A stretch of 64,000 bases of DNA from Flavobacterium pectinovorum (GTDB taxonomy: Bacteria > Bacteroidota > Bacteroidia > Flavobacteriales > Flavobacteriaceae): NCBI RefSeq assembly GCF_022802975.1, contig NZ_JAFEVZ010000005.1:248001-312000 (forward strand), written 5' to 3'. The translations under genes were made by a program, and so were the position numbers. Numbering within the stretch: position 1 is the first letter of the stretch; each line of letters begins with the position of its first letter. Positions 18,079 through 26,733 of this stretch are shown here, piece by piece. The notes below the pieces were generated by a model that was given only the letters and a program-made list of their open reading frames with translations, was not told the DNA's origin and ran no database searches.

Positions 18079-18978
18079 ATGCCTGATAACCAAAAACTTC
18101 TGTCCGGAAAAAAAAAGTACCTTGTTGGATTGATGCTGCTTTTGTTTGTATCTGCAATCTGCGCTGCTTTCACTATAACTGATAGTGACGACTTTGCAAT
18201 TGCAAGAAGGGAAATTTTGCTCCGCAGAATCGGACATGAACTGCTTTTACAATCGGGAGACAGTACATCAAGGGTACTTCCCGTAAAAAAGATCGCTGAA
18301 AATGAGTATCAGATCTGGTTTGAGAATGAGCTTACTTTTCAAACCGACTCTTTGGTGAATACTACTCAGCGTTTATTAGCCCAGGATCCGCTCACAACTG
18401 ATTATGTTGTGAATGTCCTAAACTGTGGCAATACCAGTGTAGCTTATGGATATGCTATGTCAAAGAATACAAAAGATGATATTGTATCATGCATAGGAAG
18501 AAAACAGCCCAAAGCATGTTACATAATCAACATTAAATTTAATCCAAAGGGTATAACTACAGCAAAAAACGGATATCTTCTGGGAAGTTTGTCTTTTTTA
18601 GCATTTGTTGGATTTATTTTTTTGAGAACAGCTAAGCCCAAAGCAACTTTACCGGATAATAATAATAATAATAATAATAATTTGTTCAATTTAGGTTCGG
18701 TGTTGTTCGATGCAAAGAATCGGAAGTTGATTATGAATGAAAAGACAATAGACCTTACCGGAACAGAAACCCGTGTATTACTCATTTTTGCATTGTCTCC
18801 CAACGAAACCATAGAGAGAAGCCGACTGCAAAAAGAGATATGGGAAGATGAAGGTGTTATTGTAGGCCGTAGTCTGGATATGTTCATATCAAAACTTAGA
18901 AAAAAACTGGAACATGATCCAAATATTCAAATTGTCGTTATACGCGGCAAAGGATACAAGCTTAATATTACTTTTTAA
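18079..18978 (+). CDS. membrane-anchored winged-helix transcription regulator
   Basis: This 299-residue protein has a first membrane segment at about 14-32 (YLVGLMLLLFVSAICAAFT). A periplasmic domain of about 125 residues with three Cys follows (NCGNT, SCIGRKQPKACY), then a second membrane segment at about 160-178 (YLLGSLSFLAFVGFIFL). A run of eight Asn encoded by a perfect AAT repeat acts as a linker. The C-terminal OmpR/PhoB-type winged helix (about 205-299) contains LTGTETRVLLIFALSPNE, RSRLQKEIW, VGRSLDMFISKLRKKLE and IRGKGYKLNI. The layout resembles ToxR-like one-component regulators. Target genes are unknown; the divergent propeller gene is the obvious candidate. Confidence 0.87.
   Translation: MPDNQKLLSGKKKYLVGLMLLLFVSAICAAFTITDSDDFAIARREILLRRIGHELLLQSGDSTSRVLPVKKIAENEYQIWFENELTFQTDSLVNTTQRLLAQDPLTTDYVVNVLNCGNTSVAYGYAMSKNTKDDIVSCIGRKQPKACYIINIKFNPKGITTAKNGYLLGSLSFLAFVGFIFLRTAKPKATLPDNNNNNNNNLFNLGSVLFDAKNRKLIMNEKTIDLTGTETRVLLIFALSPNETIERSRLQKEIWEDEGVIVGRSLDMFISKLRKKLEHDPNIQIVVIRGKGYKLNITF
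18658..18681 (+). repeat. AAT trinucleotide microsatellite (8 units) inside the regulator gene
   Basis: Eight uninterrupted AAT codons encode eight Asn between the second membrane helix and the DNA-binding domain. Because the unit is three bases, gain or loss of units changes linker length without shifting the frame. Confidence 0.95.
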
Positions 18979-19010
18979 ACTAAAACTTTTATAATAACTA
19001 ATGCGAGACA

Positions 19011-19125
19011 TATCATTAAGTTAGTAGATATCACCGTCAGCTCAAGTGAATTTCCTCAAAATGCAATAGCTTTTTCAAAAAATTTGTATCGGGAACTATT
19101 TTTTAATAAAAACGTCATAGGTAGT
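19011..19125. repeat. palindrome-family element, half copy E2
   Basis: Bases 19034-19125 match 36298-36388 at roughly nine of ten positions, including AAAATGCAATAGCTTTTTCA and TTTTTTAATAAAAACGTCAT. The start (TATCATTAAGTTAG) matches the arm of E1. Only one half of the palindrome is present. It ends a few bases before the start codon of the VOC gene. Confidence 0.75.
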
Positions 19126-19130
19126 ATAAT

Positions 19131-19481
19131 ATGGAAATACGTTTATTGGTTTTAAGAACAGGCGACACAAAAAAACTATCCGATTTTTACACCCTGTTCG
19201 GATTGACTTTTGAGTACCACCAACACGGCAATTCGCCATTTCATTATAGTGCAACTATCGGAAAAACAGTTTTAGAAATTTATCCTTTAACAAAAAGCCA
19301 GACCGAAGCAGACAAAAACCTAAGAGTAGGATTCGGAATTGACAACTTCCAGGCTACAATTCAAAAATTAATAACTTTAAAAGTCGTGTTTGCATTACCT
19401 CCAACACAAACGGAGTTTGGGTTTAGGACTGTAGTTGAAGATTTTGATGGAAGAAAAATTGAGTTGTATAAAAATAGCTAG
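19131..19481 (+). CDS. VOC (glyoxalase/bleomycin-resistance) superfamily protein
   Basis: This is a 116-residue single-domain protein. The N-terminal strand (EIRLLVLRTGDTKKLSDFY), the GLTFEYHQHGNSPFHYSA loop, the metal-region Glu in VLEIYPL and the C-terminal FGFRTVVEDFDGRKIELYKN form the paired beta-alpha-beta-beta-beta layout of VOC proteins. The closing stretch (DFDGRKIEL) is diagnostic. Substrate is not predictable; members include glyoxalases, dioxygenases and antibiotic-binding proteins. Its leader region consists of a dispersed palindromic repeat, so the promoter may come from that element or be weak. Confidence 0.85.
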   Translation: MEIRLLVLRTGDTKKLSDFYTLFGLTFEYHQHGNSPFHYSATIGKTVLEIYPLTKSQTEADKNLRVGFGIDNFQATIQKLITLKVVFALPPTQTEFGFRTVVEDFDGRKIELYKNS

Positions 19482-19616
19482 TTGACATGTGTAATTTAAA
19501 AGATCAACAACTGAATTATCTGTTTTTGACAATCTCGAAATATGCGTTTGATTATTACAAAAAACATCCTTTCTTTATTATCATGAAACTTTAATTCTTA
19601 ACAATTAATTTTGTTA

Positions 19617-20999
19617 TTAAATCCAAGGTAACTTTACTCCTAATTTATACACTTTGTAATAGGCTTCTATTTTTTTTCTGTTGTCTTTAATAGTTTGCAA
19701 TGACAAATCTTCTATACCATTTTCCATATCGGGATAAATAATCAAGCAATCAATGTTTACGTTATCTTCCTCTTCTAAGTTCAATTTTTCTCGAACTTTA
19801 TTTAAACGTGCATATCCAGCAACCTGCCGGATATCTTCATGTAAATGTCCGCTTTGATACTGCAGTTTGTATTTGGCATCAATTACCATTTGAAAGCCTG
19901 GTTTTGAAACTAAGATATCTAATGCGTTACCGTAGGTAGAAAACTGAAAGTGAATATCTTTTTTGTTAACAGGATTAGCTTCAATCATTTTGCTGTAGAC
20001 ATAGAGTTCAAATAAACGCGGCATATCTATCCAAAATGGTGGTACAGCCAATTTCTGTGTAGCCGTCTGGGTGATATTATAACCAAATCGTTTTAAAATA
20101 TAACTTCCTGCCTGCAAGACTTCTTTATAGTCTTTATAAAACGGATTGTATTTACTGTGTTTTAATTCATAATCATTTACCTGATTAGTAATATGTGTAA
20201 AGGCCGGTAAACAAAAATTAATGGTATGCTGAATATCCTGATGATTACTTCCAAAAAGGTTTTTATTATTTTCAACATAGCTGTTGGAGAATTGTAAAAC
20301 CTTTTTAAGAAAACGATTTTCGGCATGATCTTCACCAAATACCTGATATTCACAATATGTATTAGTAAAACGATTTTTGAAGACGTTTTGTTTGAAATGC
20401 TGGCTGACAAGAATTTTACCTTTAACTCGATTGGAAAGGTTTTCCTGAACTTTATAATAGTCTTTCTTTAAACCTTTGCGAACAATGGCCTTTAGGGTTT
20501 GTAAAAAACGTACCACCAAAAAAGGAGTTAACCTATCATCTTTTTGTTCAATTTTTATTGGTTGAGCATTCCAATCGATTTTTATTAAATCATTTATTTC
20601 TGAATTGCTTTCGGCTATGGCTGTTACATGCAACAGCATTTTTAGATAATCCAATTCGAATATATATGGATTGGTTTTATCTGTAGTACGTTCTTCTTGT
20701 TTTTCGTGTGGTTCACTTTCTGTTTTAATATTAAAAAGCCTGGCTGAATAGCTGTTAATTTTAGGTTCAACATACAAAAACCTACCGGTTTTACCTAACC
20801 AATCGAGACCAATACAATAATCAGCTTTGAGTTCAAAACCTTTTTCGTTTTTTGAATAAACATAACAATGACTACTTTGATTGAACCTTTTGGATTGAAT
20901 ACTGTCAAATAAGGCATAGGTACATTGATTCAAAACGTCGTTATCAATCACATCGAATCCTAATATAACACTTGTATGTTCAGACAAACGAATTCCCAT
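19617..20999 (-). CDS. mcrC: McrC-family nuclease subunit of a McrBC-type restriction system
   Basis: This 460-residue protein has the McrC layout: an N-terminal beta-rich segment, a helical middle with FLVVRFLQTLKAIVRKGLKKD, then NRFLKKVL and FWIDMPRLFELYVYSKM. A C-terminal PD-(D/E)XK nuclease core has ALDILVSK followed by MVIDAKYKLQY (catalytic Asp, then Asp-Ala-Lys). McrC docks on the McrB ring, activates its GTPase and cuts DNA after translocation. Its ATG overlaps the mcrB stop by one base (TAATG), so the two are translationally coupled. It is the last gene of the minus-strand defence operon. Confidence 0.92.
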   Translation of the reverse strand: MGIRLSEHTSVILGFDVIDNDVLNQCTYALFDSIQSKRFNQSSHCYVYSKNEKGFELKADYCIGLDWLGKTGRFLYVEPKINSYSARLFNIKTESEPHEKQEERTTDKTNPYIFELDYLKMLLHVTAIAESNSEINDLIKIDWNAQPIKIEQKDDRLTPFLVVRFLQTLKAIVRKGLKKDYYKVQENLSNRVKGKILVSQHFKQNVFKNRFTNTYCEYQVFGEDHAENRFLKKVLQFSNSYVENNKNLFGSNHQDIQHTINFCLPAFTHITNQVNDYELKHSKYNPFYKDYKEVLQAGSYILKRFGYNITQTATQKLAVPPFWIDMPRLFELYVYSKMIEANPVNKKDIHFQFSTYGNALDILVSKPGFQMVIDAKYKLQYQSGHLHEDIRQVAGYARLNKVREKLNLEEEDNVNIDCLIIYPDMENGIEDLSLQTIKDNRKKIEAYYKVYKLGVKLPWI

Positions 21000-22819
21000 T
21001 AGATTGAAGGAGCTAGAGCATCAATTTTATCTTTTATATCTTCTCCAACTAGCACGCCGTCTTTTAGATATTCTCTTAAAATAGGTTTGATTTCGAATTC
21101 TAAACGAATGAACATGGGAGCCCCATCTTTTTCATTTGATTTATCTATAAAATAGGAATGTCCTAACTGTACATCTTTTTTTTCAAATTCAGATGAAAGA
21201 TTCGTGTCAAATAATGTAGTTACGTTATTAAATAATATATCATCAAAAGTTTCCAAACCTTGTGTTTCTTTTAGATTTTCGGGCAGTACATCTACAAAAG
21301 CAAAACGCCTACGGATTGCATAATCTATATGCCCTACAGAACGATCAGCAGTGTTCATAGTACCAATAATATAAAGGTTAGGAGGAAGAATCAACTCTTT
21401 ACCATTTACATTATACATAGACTCAACCGCTTCTCCACGATATTCTAACGCATATATCATTTCTCCTAATACTGAAGAAAGATTAGCACGATTGATTTCG
21501 TCAATAATAAGGATGAAATTTTTAGAAGGTTCTGAATAAGATTCCCCTTTATAATTATATTTTTCAATGAATCTTTTCAACAGTGCATTATAATAAGTAT
21601 AACGATAATGAGCATGTACTGAAAATTCCTTTGGTATTTGCTGATTAGAAAATTTAAACTTACCTTCAATAATGGCTTTAACCAAATTCTTAAAATCGAT
21701 AAAATTGATGCGTGAAGGATTATCCCAATTCTTTCCATATCTAAAGTTATCACTCTCGACTTTAAACAAAGTAATATCACCTGAAAGTATTATTTCGTTT
21801 TCTTCTACTTGCTTTTCTATTTCAAGTTTAAAATCTTCAAAATTTGAGTCTATCCAAAATTCGATATTTGATTCCGTCGAAGTATTAGTACTAGCTTTAT
21901 AGTTTCTTAAAGCTTCTTCTGCAAACAATCCTAGCGTTTTATTTACATTTTTATATTCAATTCGATCTCCTTTAGATTCTGCTACAATTCCTCTTACAAA
22001 GTCTTCATAGGTGTAACTTGGATGAAATTGGATGAGTTTGAATTGATCATTATATTTTAAATCATCAACGTTATTTAGTCCTAATATTTCAGTAGCAATG
22101 AATTTAGCTTCACGTGTCTTGCCCGTACCTGGAGGTCCTTGTAAGATGATTTGTTTTTTAAATTCAAGAATTTTGGTGATATTATTTGTATTCATTATAG
22201 CTTTAATATTTTTAATATTGTTATACAAGTCCGTAACTATTTTGTAAGGACGTCCAACATCTAAAGATGTTCTTTTTCCCTTATCCCAATTAAATATAAG
22301 ATGTTGAAAGAAAACTCTATCTATTGCAGAACCTTGACATTTAATGACCTCCTTGATAAGCAATATTAAATCGTGCCAATGATTGTTATTCTCTAAATTA
22401 TGATAGTATTGAGCTGTACGACCATCTTTAGTAATTCTTTGAATAAAACCATTTTGTTTATTGTTAGCTAATTTTAAAAGAAAAGTTTTAAAATCAGGAT
22501 CATCAGTTATATCGTTAATGACTAATTGATCCAAATCACTTTCTCCGCTTCCTTTTGGCCATTTATGCTTTTCAATATCTAACCAAAAAACTTCATTACC
22601 GAAGTAATAATGTAGATGATTTGGATTTCTAACATTCTCTAAGTTTGAAACTTCCTTATAATACAAAGGCTTGGTTTTATACGTAATCCCTTTATATAAA
22701 TATTTAGCTATAACAACTTTGTTTTTATTTTGCTTGTCAATATGCGAAGTGATATCACTAACATTTATGTTTAGATCACTAAAAAAATGTATGCATTCAA
22801 TTAAATTATTCTTGTCCAT
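20999..22819 (-). CDS. mcrB: McrB-family AAA+ GTPase of a McrBC-type restriction system
   Basis: This is a 606-residue protein. The AAA+ core has Walker A GPPGTGKT (228-235), Walker B ILIIDEINRAN (436-444), the McrB signature MNTADRS (488-494, involved in GTP selectivity) and the arginine-finger region RRRF (503-506). The first 200 residues, where E. coli McrB has its methylcytosine-reading domain, do not resemble any reader I recognise and contain several aromatic clusters (HLHYYFGNEVFWLD). Specificity is therefore unknown: modified DNA is inferred from the family. It starts six bases after hsdS ends. Confidence 0.93.
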   Translation of the reverse strand: MDKNNLIECIHFFSDLNINVSDITSHIDKQNKNKVVIAKYLYKGITYKTKPLYYKEVSNLENVRNPNHLHYYFGNEVFWLDIEKHKWPKGSGESDLDQLVINDITDDPDFKTFLLKLANNKQNGFIQRITKDGRTAQYYHNLENNNHWHDLILLIKEVIKCQGSAIDRVFFQHLIFNWDKGKRTSLDVGRPYKIVTDLYNNIKNIKAIMNTNNITKILEFKKQIILQGPPGTGKTREAKFIATEILGLNNVDDLKYNDQFKLIQFHPSYTYEDFVRGIVAESKGDRIEYKNVNKTLGLFAEEALRNYKASTNTSTESNIEFWIDSNFEDFKLEIEKQVEENEIILSGDITLFKVESDNFRYGKNWDNPSRINFIDFKNLVKAIIEGKFKFSNQQIPKEFSVHAHYRYTYYNALLKRFIEKYNYKGESYSEPSKNFILIIDEINRANLSSVLGEMIYALEYRGEAVESMYNVNGKELILPPNLYIIGTMNTADRSVGHIDYAIRRRFAFVDVLPENLKETQGLETFDDILFNNVTTLFDTNLSSEFEKKDVQLGHSYFIDKSNEKDGAPMFIRLEFEIKPILREYLKDGVLVGEDIKDKIDALAPSI

Positions 22820-22825
22820 AAGGTA

Positions 22826-24067
22826 TTATTCATCCACTTTTCCTAATTTCTCCTGCAAATCACCAACTGTAACCTGACCATTCATTAACATAGGTAATAA
22901 CCAATTTCGGAGTGAAGCGAGTTGTTGGTTTTCTTCTTTTATTAATTCTATTTTGTCAATATAAGAAGAAGTTATTTTGTGAAACTTTATTAAAAGATCA
23001 ATAGGTGGATATAAAATATCTATATCTGAAACTTGTGGAGAAGTAAGTTGTTGTTGAACTGATCCAGATTTCTCAAATGCAATATTTTTTATAGTTTCAT
23101 ATAAATATTTTATACAATATATTTCATTTGGAATTACAACAATTAACCTAATAATTGGAACAAAAGGTTTGTTTCTCAAAACACAAAATCCAATTGTCCC
23201 TCTTGCAGAAATGGTTATACTTTGAGTGTGTATTTTTGCTTCATTTGTATATCCATATAATCCATCATTCGTTATTCCATTAGAATAAATTGGAATTGCA
23301 TAAGTTTCAGATTTTTCATTTGAATAGATTTTTGGTTTATCACCTCCAGCTTTAATTGTTGAAATCTCATTGATTTTTTTTACCTCCCAATCCTCAGGAA
23401 TCTCTCTCTTCAATTCCTCATTCCAAACCATTTTACCTCCAAAAGTTTTGTAAGGTTTACCTTTACCATCTGGAAAATCAAACTGTACAAACCAATAATC
23501 ATAAAGCGTTTTTGCCATCGCTTCTAACTCACTATTGATTTTGTTGTTGAGTTCTATTTTAGCATCTAAATCTGAAAGGACTTTGGCTATTTTTTTTTGA
23601 GTTGATATATTTTTTAAACTTAATTCAAGTTTACCCAATAGATCTAAATTTAAGTTAGGTTGTGAAGATTGGGAAGATAATTTGTTGATGTATCTATTTA
23701 CATGTTTTTGTAAAAAATAATAATATACATAATCTATATCTACACTTTTTTTATTTAATCTAACAATTCCAACAGCTTGATTTGTATTTGCTGGAACATC
23801 TCCTTCTCTAACAATTCCTACTTTTCCAAGATATGCCCCAGCGATTGAAAATAGTAAATCTCCTTCTTTAAGCTTAGATCTTTTTAATTTATTATCTGTT
23901 AATTCACTAATGTGTTCATATAGCTTATTATTTAAATATTTTGAATCTGTAATACTCTCAGATTTGATGAAATTAATCCCATTTTCAGTAAATTCGCACC
24001 CTACTGAAGAAGGTGTTGTACCCTTAGTAATTAACTCTGAAACTTCTTTTAATGAAACTTTACTCAT
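22826..24067 (-). CDS. hsdS: type I restriction-modification specificity subunit HsdS
   Basis: This 413-residue protein has the standard two-repeat plan. Target-recognition domain 1 (about 1-150) starts SLKEVSELITKGTTPSS and includes GDLLFSIAGAYLGKVGIV and a NLNLDLLGKLELSL end. A coiled-coil spacer follows (QKKIAKVLSDLDAKIELNN). Domain 2 (about 215-370) starts at the classic IPEDWEVKKINEISTIKAGG, and the second spacer contains SSYIDKIELIKEENQQLASL. Each recognition domain reads half of a bipartite site. It overlaps hsdM by eight bases. No frameshift or inversion is evident and no second hsdS lies nearby, so phase variation by shuffling is not indicated. Confidence 0.94.
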   Translation of the reverse strand: MSKVSLKEVSELITKGTTPSSVGCEFTENGINFIKSESITDSKYLNNKLYEHISELTDNKLKRSKLKEGDLLFSIAGAYLGKVGIVREGDVPANTNQAVGIVRLNKKSVDIDYVYYYFLQKHVNRYINKLSSQSSQPNLNLDLLGKLELSLKNISTQKKIAKVLSDLDAKIELNNKINSELEAMAKTLYDYWFVQFDFPDGKGKPYKTFGGKMVWNEELKREIPEDWEVKKINEISTIKAGGDKPKIYSNEKSETYAIPIYSNGITNDGLYGYTNEAKIHTQSITISARGTIGFCVLRNKPFVPIIRLIVVIPNEIYCIKYLYETIKNIAFEKSGSVQQQLTSPQVSDIDILYPPIDLLIKFHKITSSYIDKIELIKEENQQLASLRNWLLPMLMNGQVTVGDLQEKLGKVDE

Positions 24068-25685
24068 ATTTTATCTCCTTCAAATTATTCTGAATTTCCA
24101 ATTCTAAACTTTTACTTTCCTTAAAAAGTTCACTCAGATTAGTTTCAAAAGTTTTCATTTTAGTAGCAAATGCTTCGGGAGTAATATCAGTATATTCAAT
24201 TTTTACTTCAAAATATTGTCCTGCACTCAAAGAATAGTTTTTAGCTTTTATATCTTCATACGAAACCACTACAGAGAAATCTTCTTTCGCTTCGTGTTTA
24301 TTAAAAGTCTCAATAATATAATCTTCTTCATCGTGAGATAAAAGTGTTTTTTGGTTTTTACCTTCTTTTACTGTTGTTCCCAGTTTAGAAGCGTCCATTA
24401 AAACAATATCCCCTTTGGTATTTTCTTTGTCCAGAAATAAAATAGAAACATTGGTACCTGTAGTAGCAAAAATATTTGAAGGCATACTTACTACACCACG
24501 CAACATTTTACGTTCTACCATTTGCTCCCGTATTTTGCGTTCAATACCGCTTTGTGCCGTAATAAAACCTGTTGGTACCACGATTGCTGCTTTTCCTTTT
24601 GCAGTAAGAGAATACATAATATGCTGAACAAACAAAGGGTAAATTGCCATGCTTTCTTTTTTGGCTTTCGGAATATTGGGTGTTCCGGCAAAAAAGCGTT
24701 CGTGGTTTTCTTTGGTATTTAAATCATTTACATAATCTGAGAAATCCAACTTAAACGGAGGATTCGATACGATATAATCAAATTGCTTCAAACGTCCGTT
24801 TTTGTCTTTATGAAAAGGTTCTAAAATGGTGTTTCCCTTAACTACATTGGGTATAGAGTGTACTAAATCATTCAAAATTAAATTCAGACGCAATAAGTTG
24901 GATGATTTTTGCGAAATGTCCTGAGAGTAAACCGTACATTTATCTTCGCCAATTTGGTGTGCTAAATTCATCAAAAGCGTTCCGGAACCCGCACTTGGGT
25001 CATAACAGGTTACATCACTCACACTTTCGTTTACTAAACAACGTGCCATGATTTTGGCAACAGCATGCGGGGTAAAATATTCGGCGTAGGTTCCACCGCT
25101 ATTTGTATTATAATCTTTAATTAAATATTCGAAAATAGTAGCATAGAAATCAAATTTTTCGTGAAAAATATTCTCAAAACTAATATTGACTAGTTTATTT
25201 ATAAGAGCTTTACAAAAGTCATCGCGTTTATCAGTTACATATTTGCTAATGTTTTCGAATAAGACAATTTTTTCACCACTTTCTGTAATCACCGAGAAAA
25301 CATCACTATTTTGTTTGGCAATATCCAATAAAGTATTGTCGAATATATCGGCAAACTTAGGCTCATTCTGACGTTCAAACAAACTTGAAATCAATTGGTC
25401 AGGATGAATGTTGGCAGTACTTTCGCTCATTTGCATGGTCAACATTTCGTACTCACTGGAAGGATAACTTCTTAATGTTTCCTCCCAATTATCTGATGCT
25501 GCTATCTTTTCATCCAGTTGCTTTATTTCATGGATAAATTTATCATTAAGAAATTTATATAAAAATACCTGAGTAATAATCTTGAATTCATTTCCATCAT
25601 TTCCCAAACCATAATTGGCGCATACACTTTTTAAGTCATCAATTAGTGTTTTGGTTTGCTTTTCAAATTGTATTGTGGTAGTCAT
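24060..25685 (-). CDS. hsdM: type I restriction-modification methyltransferase HsdM
   Basis: This 541-residue N6-adenine methyltransferase has a helical N-terminal domain (1-165) that contacts HsdS and the catalytic domain from about 175. SAM-binding motif I is YDPSAGSGTLL (228-238) and catalytic motif IV is SNPPF (307-311). The family string GGTYAEYFTPHAVAKIMA lies just before motif I. It forms M2S1 with HsdS, protecting host sites by adenine methylation. It lies between rhuM (13-base gap) and hsdS (8-base overlap). Length and motifs are complete, so activity is expected. Confidence 0.96.
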   Translation of the reverse strand: MTTTIQFEKQTKTLIDDLKSVCANYGLGNDGNEFKIITQVFLYKFLNDKFIHEIKQLDEKIAASDNWEETLRSYPSSEYEMLTMQMSESTANIHPDQLISSLFERQNEPKFADIFDNTLLDIAKQNSDVFSVITESGEKIVLFENISKYVTDKRDDFCKALINKLVNISFENIFHEKFDFYATIFEYLIKDYNTNSGGTYAEYFTPHAVAKIMARCLVNESVSDVTCYDPSAGSGTLLMNLAHQIGEDKCTVYSQDISQKSSNLLRLNLILNDLVHSIPNVVKGNTILEPFHKDKNGRLKQFDYIVSNPPFKLDFSDYVNDLNTKENHERFFAGTPNIPKAKKESMAIYPLFVQHIMYSLTAKGKAAIVVPTGFITAQSGIERKIREQMVERKMLRGVVSMPSNIFATTGTNVSILFLDKENTKGDIVLMDASKLGTTVKEGKNQKTLLSHDEEDYIIETFNKHEAKEDFSVVVSYEDIKAKNYSLSAGQYFEVKIEYTDITPEAFATKMKTFETNLSELFKESKSLELEIQNNLKEIKYE

Positions 25686-25698
25686 TGGTTTTTTTATA

Positions 25699-26733
25699 TT
25701 ATTTTTTCAATTTTTTAATATCGGCTTCAATCTCCTTAAGGCTTTGCTCAATCTCTGCCGCTTTTCTGCTTTCCTTAAATTTTTCAAATTCCTGTGTCGA
25801 TTTATCCAAAGCCATTTGATGACTAATTTTTCCTGCATGTGTCAACAGCTCCCTTCCGTTGAGCTGTAAAATACTATCCAGTCGTTCTGCCCAATCTTTC
25901 ATATACATGGGGGTTTGCTGTTGTGCCATCGTTTCTGCAAACGCTAAATATTGCTCTACCAATAATCCTAACAGTTTTATTTCGTCTTCGTTAAGATAAT
26001 TTTTAGCAATACTAACATCTATTTTCTGAACTGCTTTGGCTTCTTTTTTATCAAAAGACTGCATTCCTAATAATGGTAAAGTAGCATCGACTCTTCGATA
26101 GACTAATTCAGCTGCGGTGTTTTGAGAAATAGCCCAAAGAAGTTTATTTTGTACGATTTTGAAAAATGAAATTGTTTTTTCGTCTTTTGGATCGTAATCT
26201 ATACTTGTGGTGTAAATGTCTTTTATTTTTTGGTAGAAAAACTTTTCAGATATTCGTATTTCGCGAATGCGTTGTTGCAATTCGTTGAAATAGTTCATTG
26301 TATTACCGGACTTAAAACGGTCATCATTCAAAGCAAAACCTTTTACAATGTATTCTTTTAATCGCTGGGTGGCCCAAATCCTGAATTGCGTTCCTTGCTG
26401 CGATTTTACACGGTAACCAACAGAAATTATGACATCAAGATTGTAGTGTTTAACATTGTTTTCTTGTGTTTTTCCGTCAATAGCACCATGTGAAGAGGTT
26501 AGTCGGAAATCCCGACATACCACTTTTTCGTCTAGTTCACCTTCTTTAAAAACATTAGCGATATGCTCCGTAATGGTAGATCTTCCTTTGCCAAAAAGCA
26601 ATGCAATCTGAGCTTGTGTTAGCCAAACTGTTTCATCGTTAAGCTGAACATCAATCTTAATATTACCTTCCTGATTTTGATAAATAAGTATTTCGCCTGT
26701 ATACATATTATGCTGTTCTTCCATAAAACTCAT
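25699..26733 (-). CDS. rhuM: RhuM-family protein embedded in the restriction operon
   Basis: This 344-residue protein carries the RhuM domain: EGNIKIDVQLNDETVWLTQA, then QIALLFGKGRSTITEHI (helix-turn-helix-like), the NVKHYNLDVIISVGYRVKSQ block and GTQFRIWATQRLKEYIVKGF. A Fic/DOC-like or helical C-terminal region and a Lys-rich coiled-coil tail follow. RhuM homologues are often encoded inside type I restriction loci but their role is unsettled; the Salmonella virulence label is historical. The start overlaps the end of hsdR by 26 bases, and hsdM follows after 13 bases, so all three are almost certainly cotranscribed. A DNA-binding or regulatory function is an inference. Confidence 0.9.
   Translation of the reverse strand: MSFMEEQHNMYTGEILIYQNQEGNIKIDVQLNDETVWLTQAQIALLFGKGRSTITEHIANVFKEGELDEKVVCRDFRLTSSHGAIDGKTQENNVKHYNLDVIISVGYRVKSQQGTQFRIWATQRLKEYIVKGFALNDDRFKSGNTMNYFNELQQRIREIRISEKFFYQKIKDIYTTSIDYDPKDEKTISFFKIVQNKLLWAISQNTAAELVYRRVDATLPLLGMQSFDKKEAKAVQKIDVSIAKNYLNEDEIKLLGLLVEQYLAFAETMAQQQTPMYMKDWAERLDSILQLNGRELLTHAGKISHQMALDKSTQEFEKFKESRKAAEIEQSLKEIEADIKKLKK

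Noticed and set aside
19482..19616. Small gene between the VOC gene and mcrC
   Set aside because: Short frames here have no start with plausible codon use and no recognisable residues.
22826..24067. Phase-variable or inverted hsdS cassette
   Set aside because: Only one complete hsdS exists, with no partial copy, inverted repeat pair or invertase nearby.
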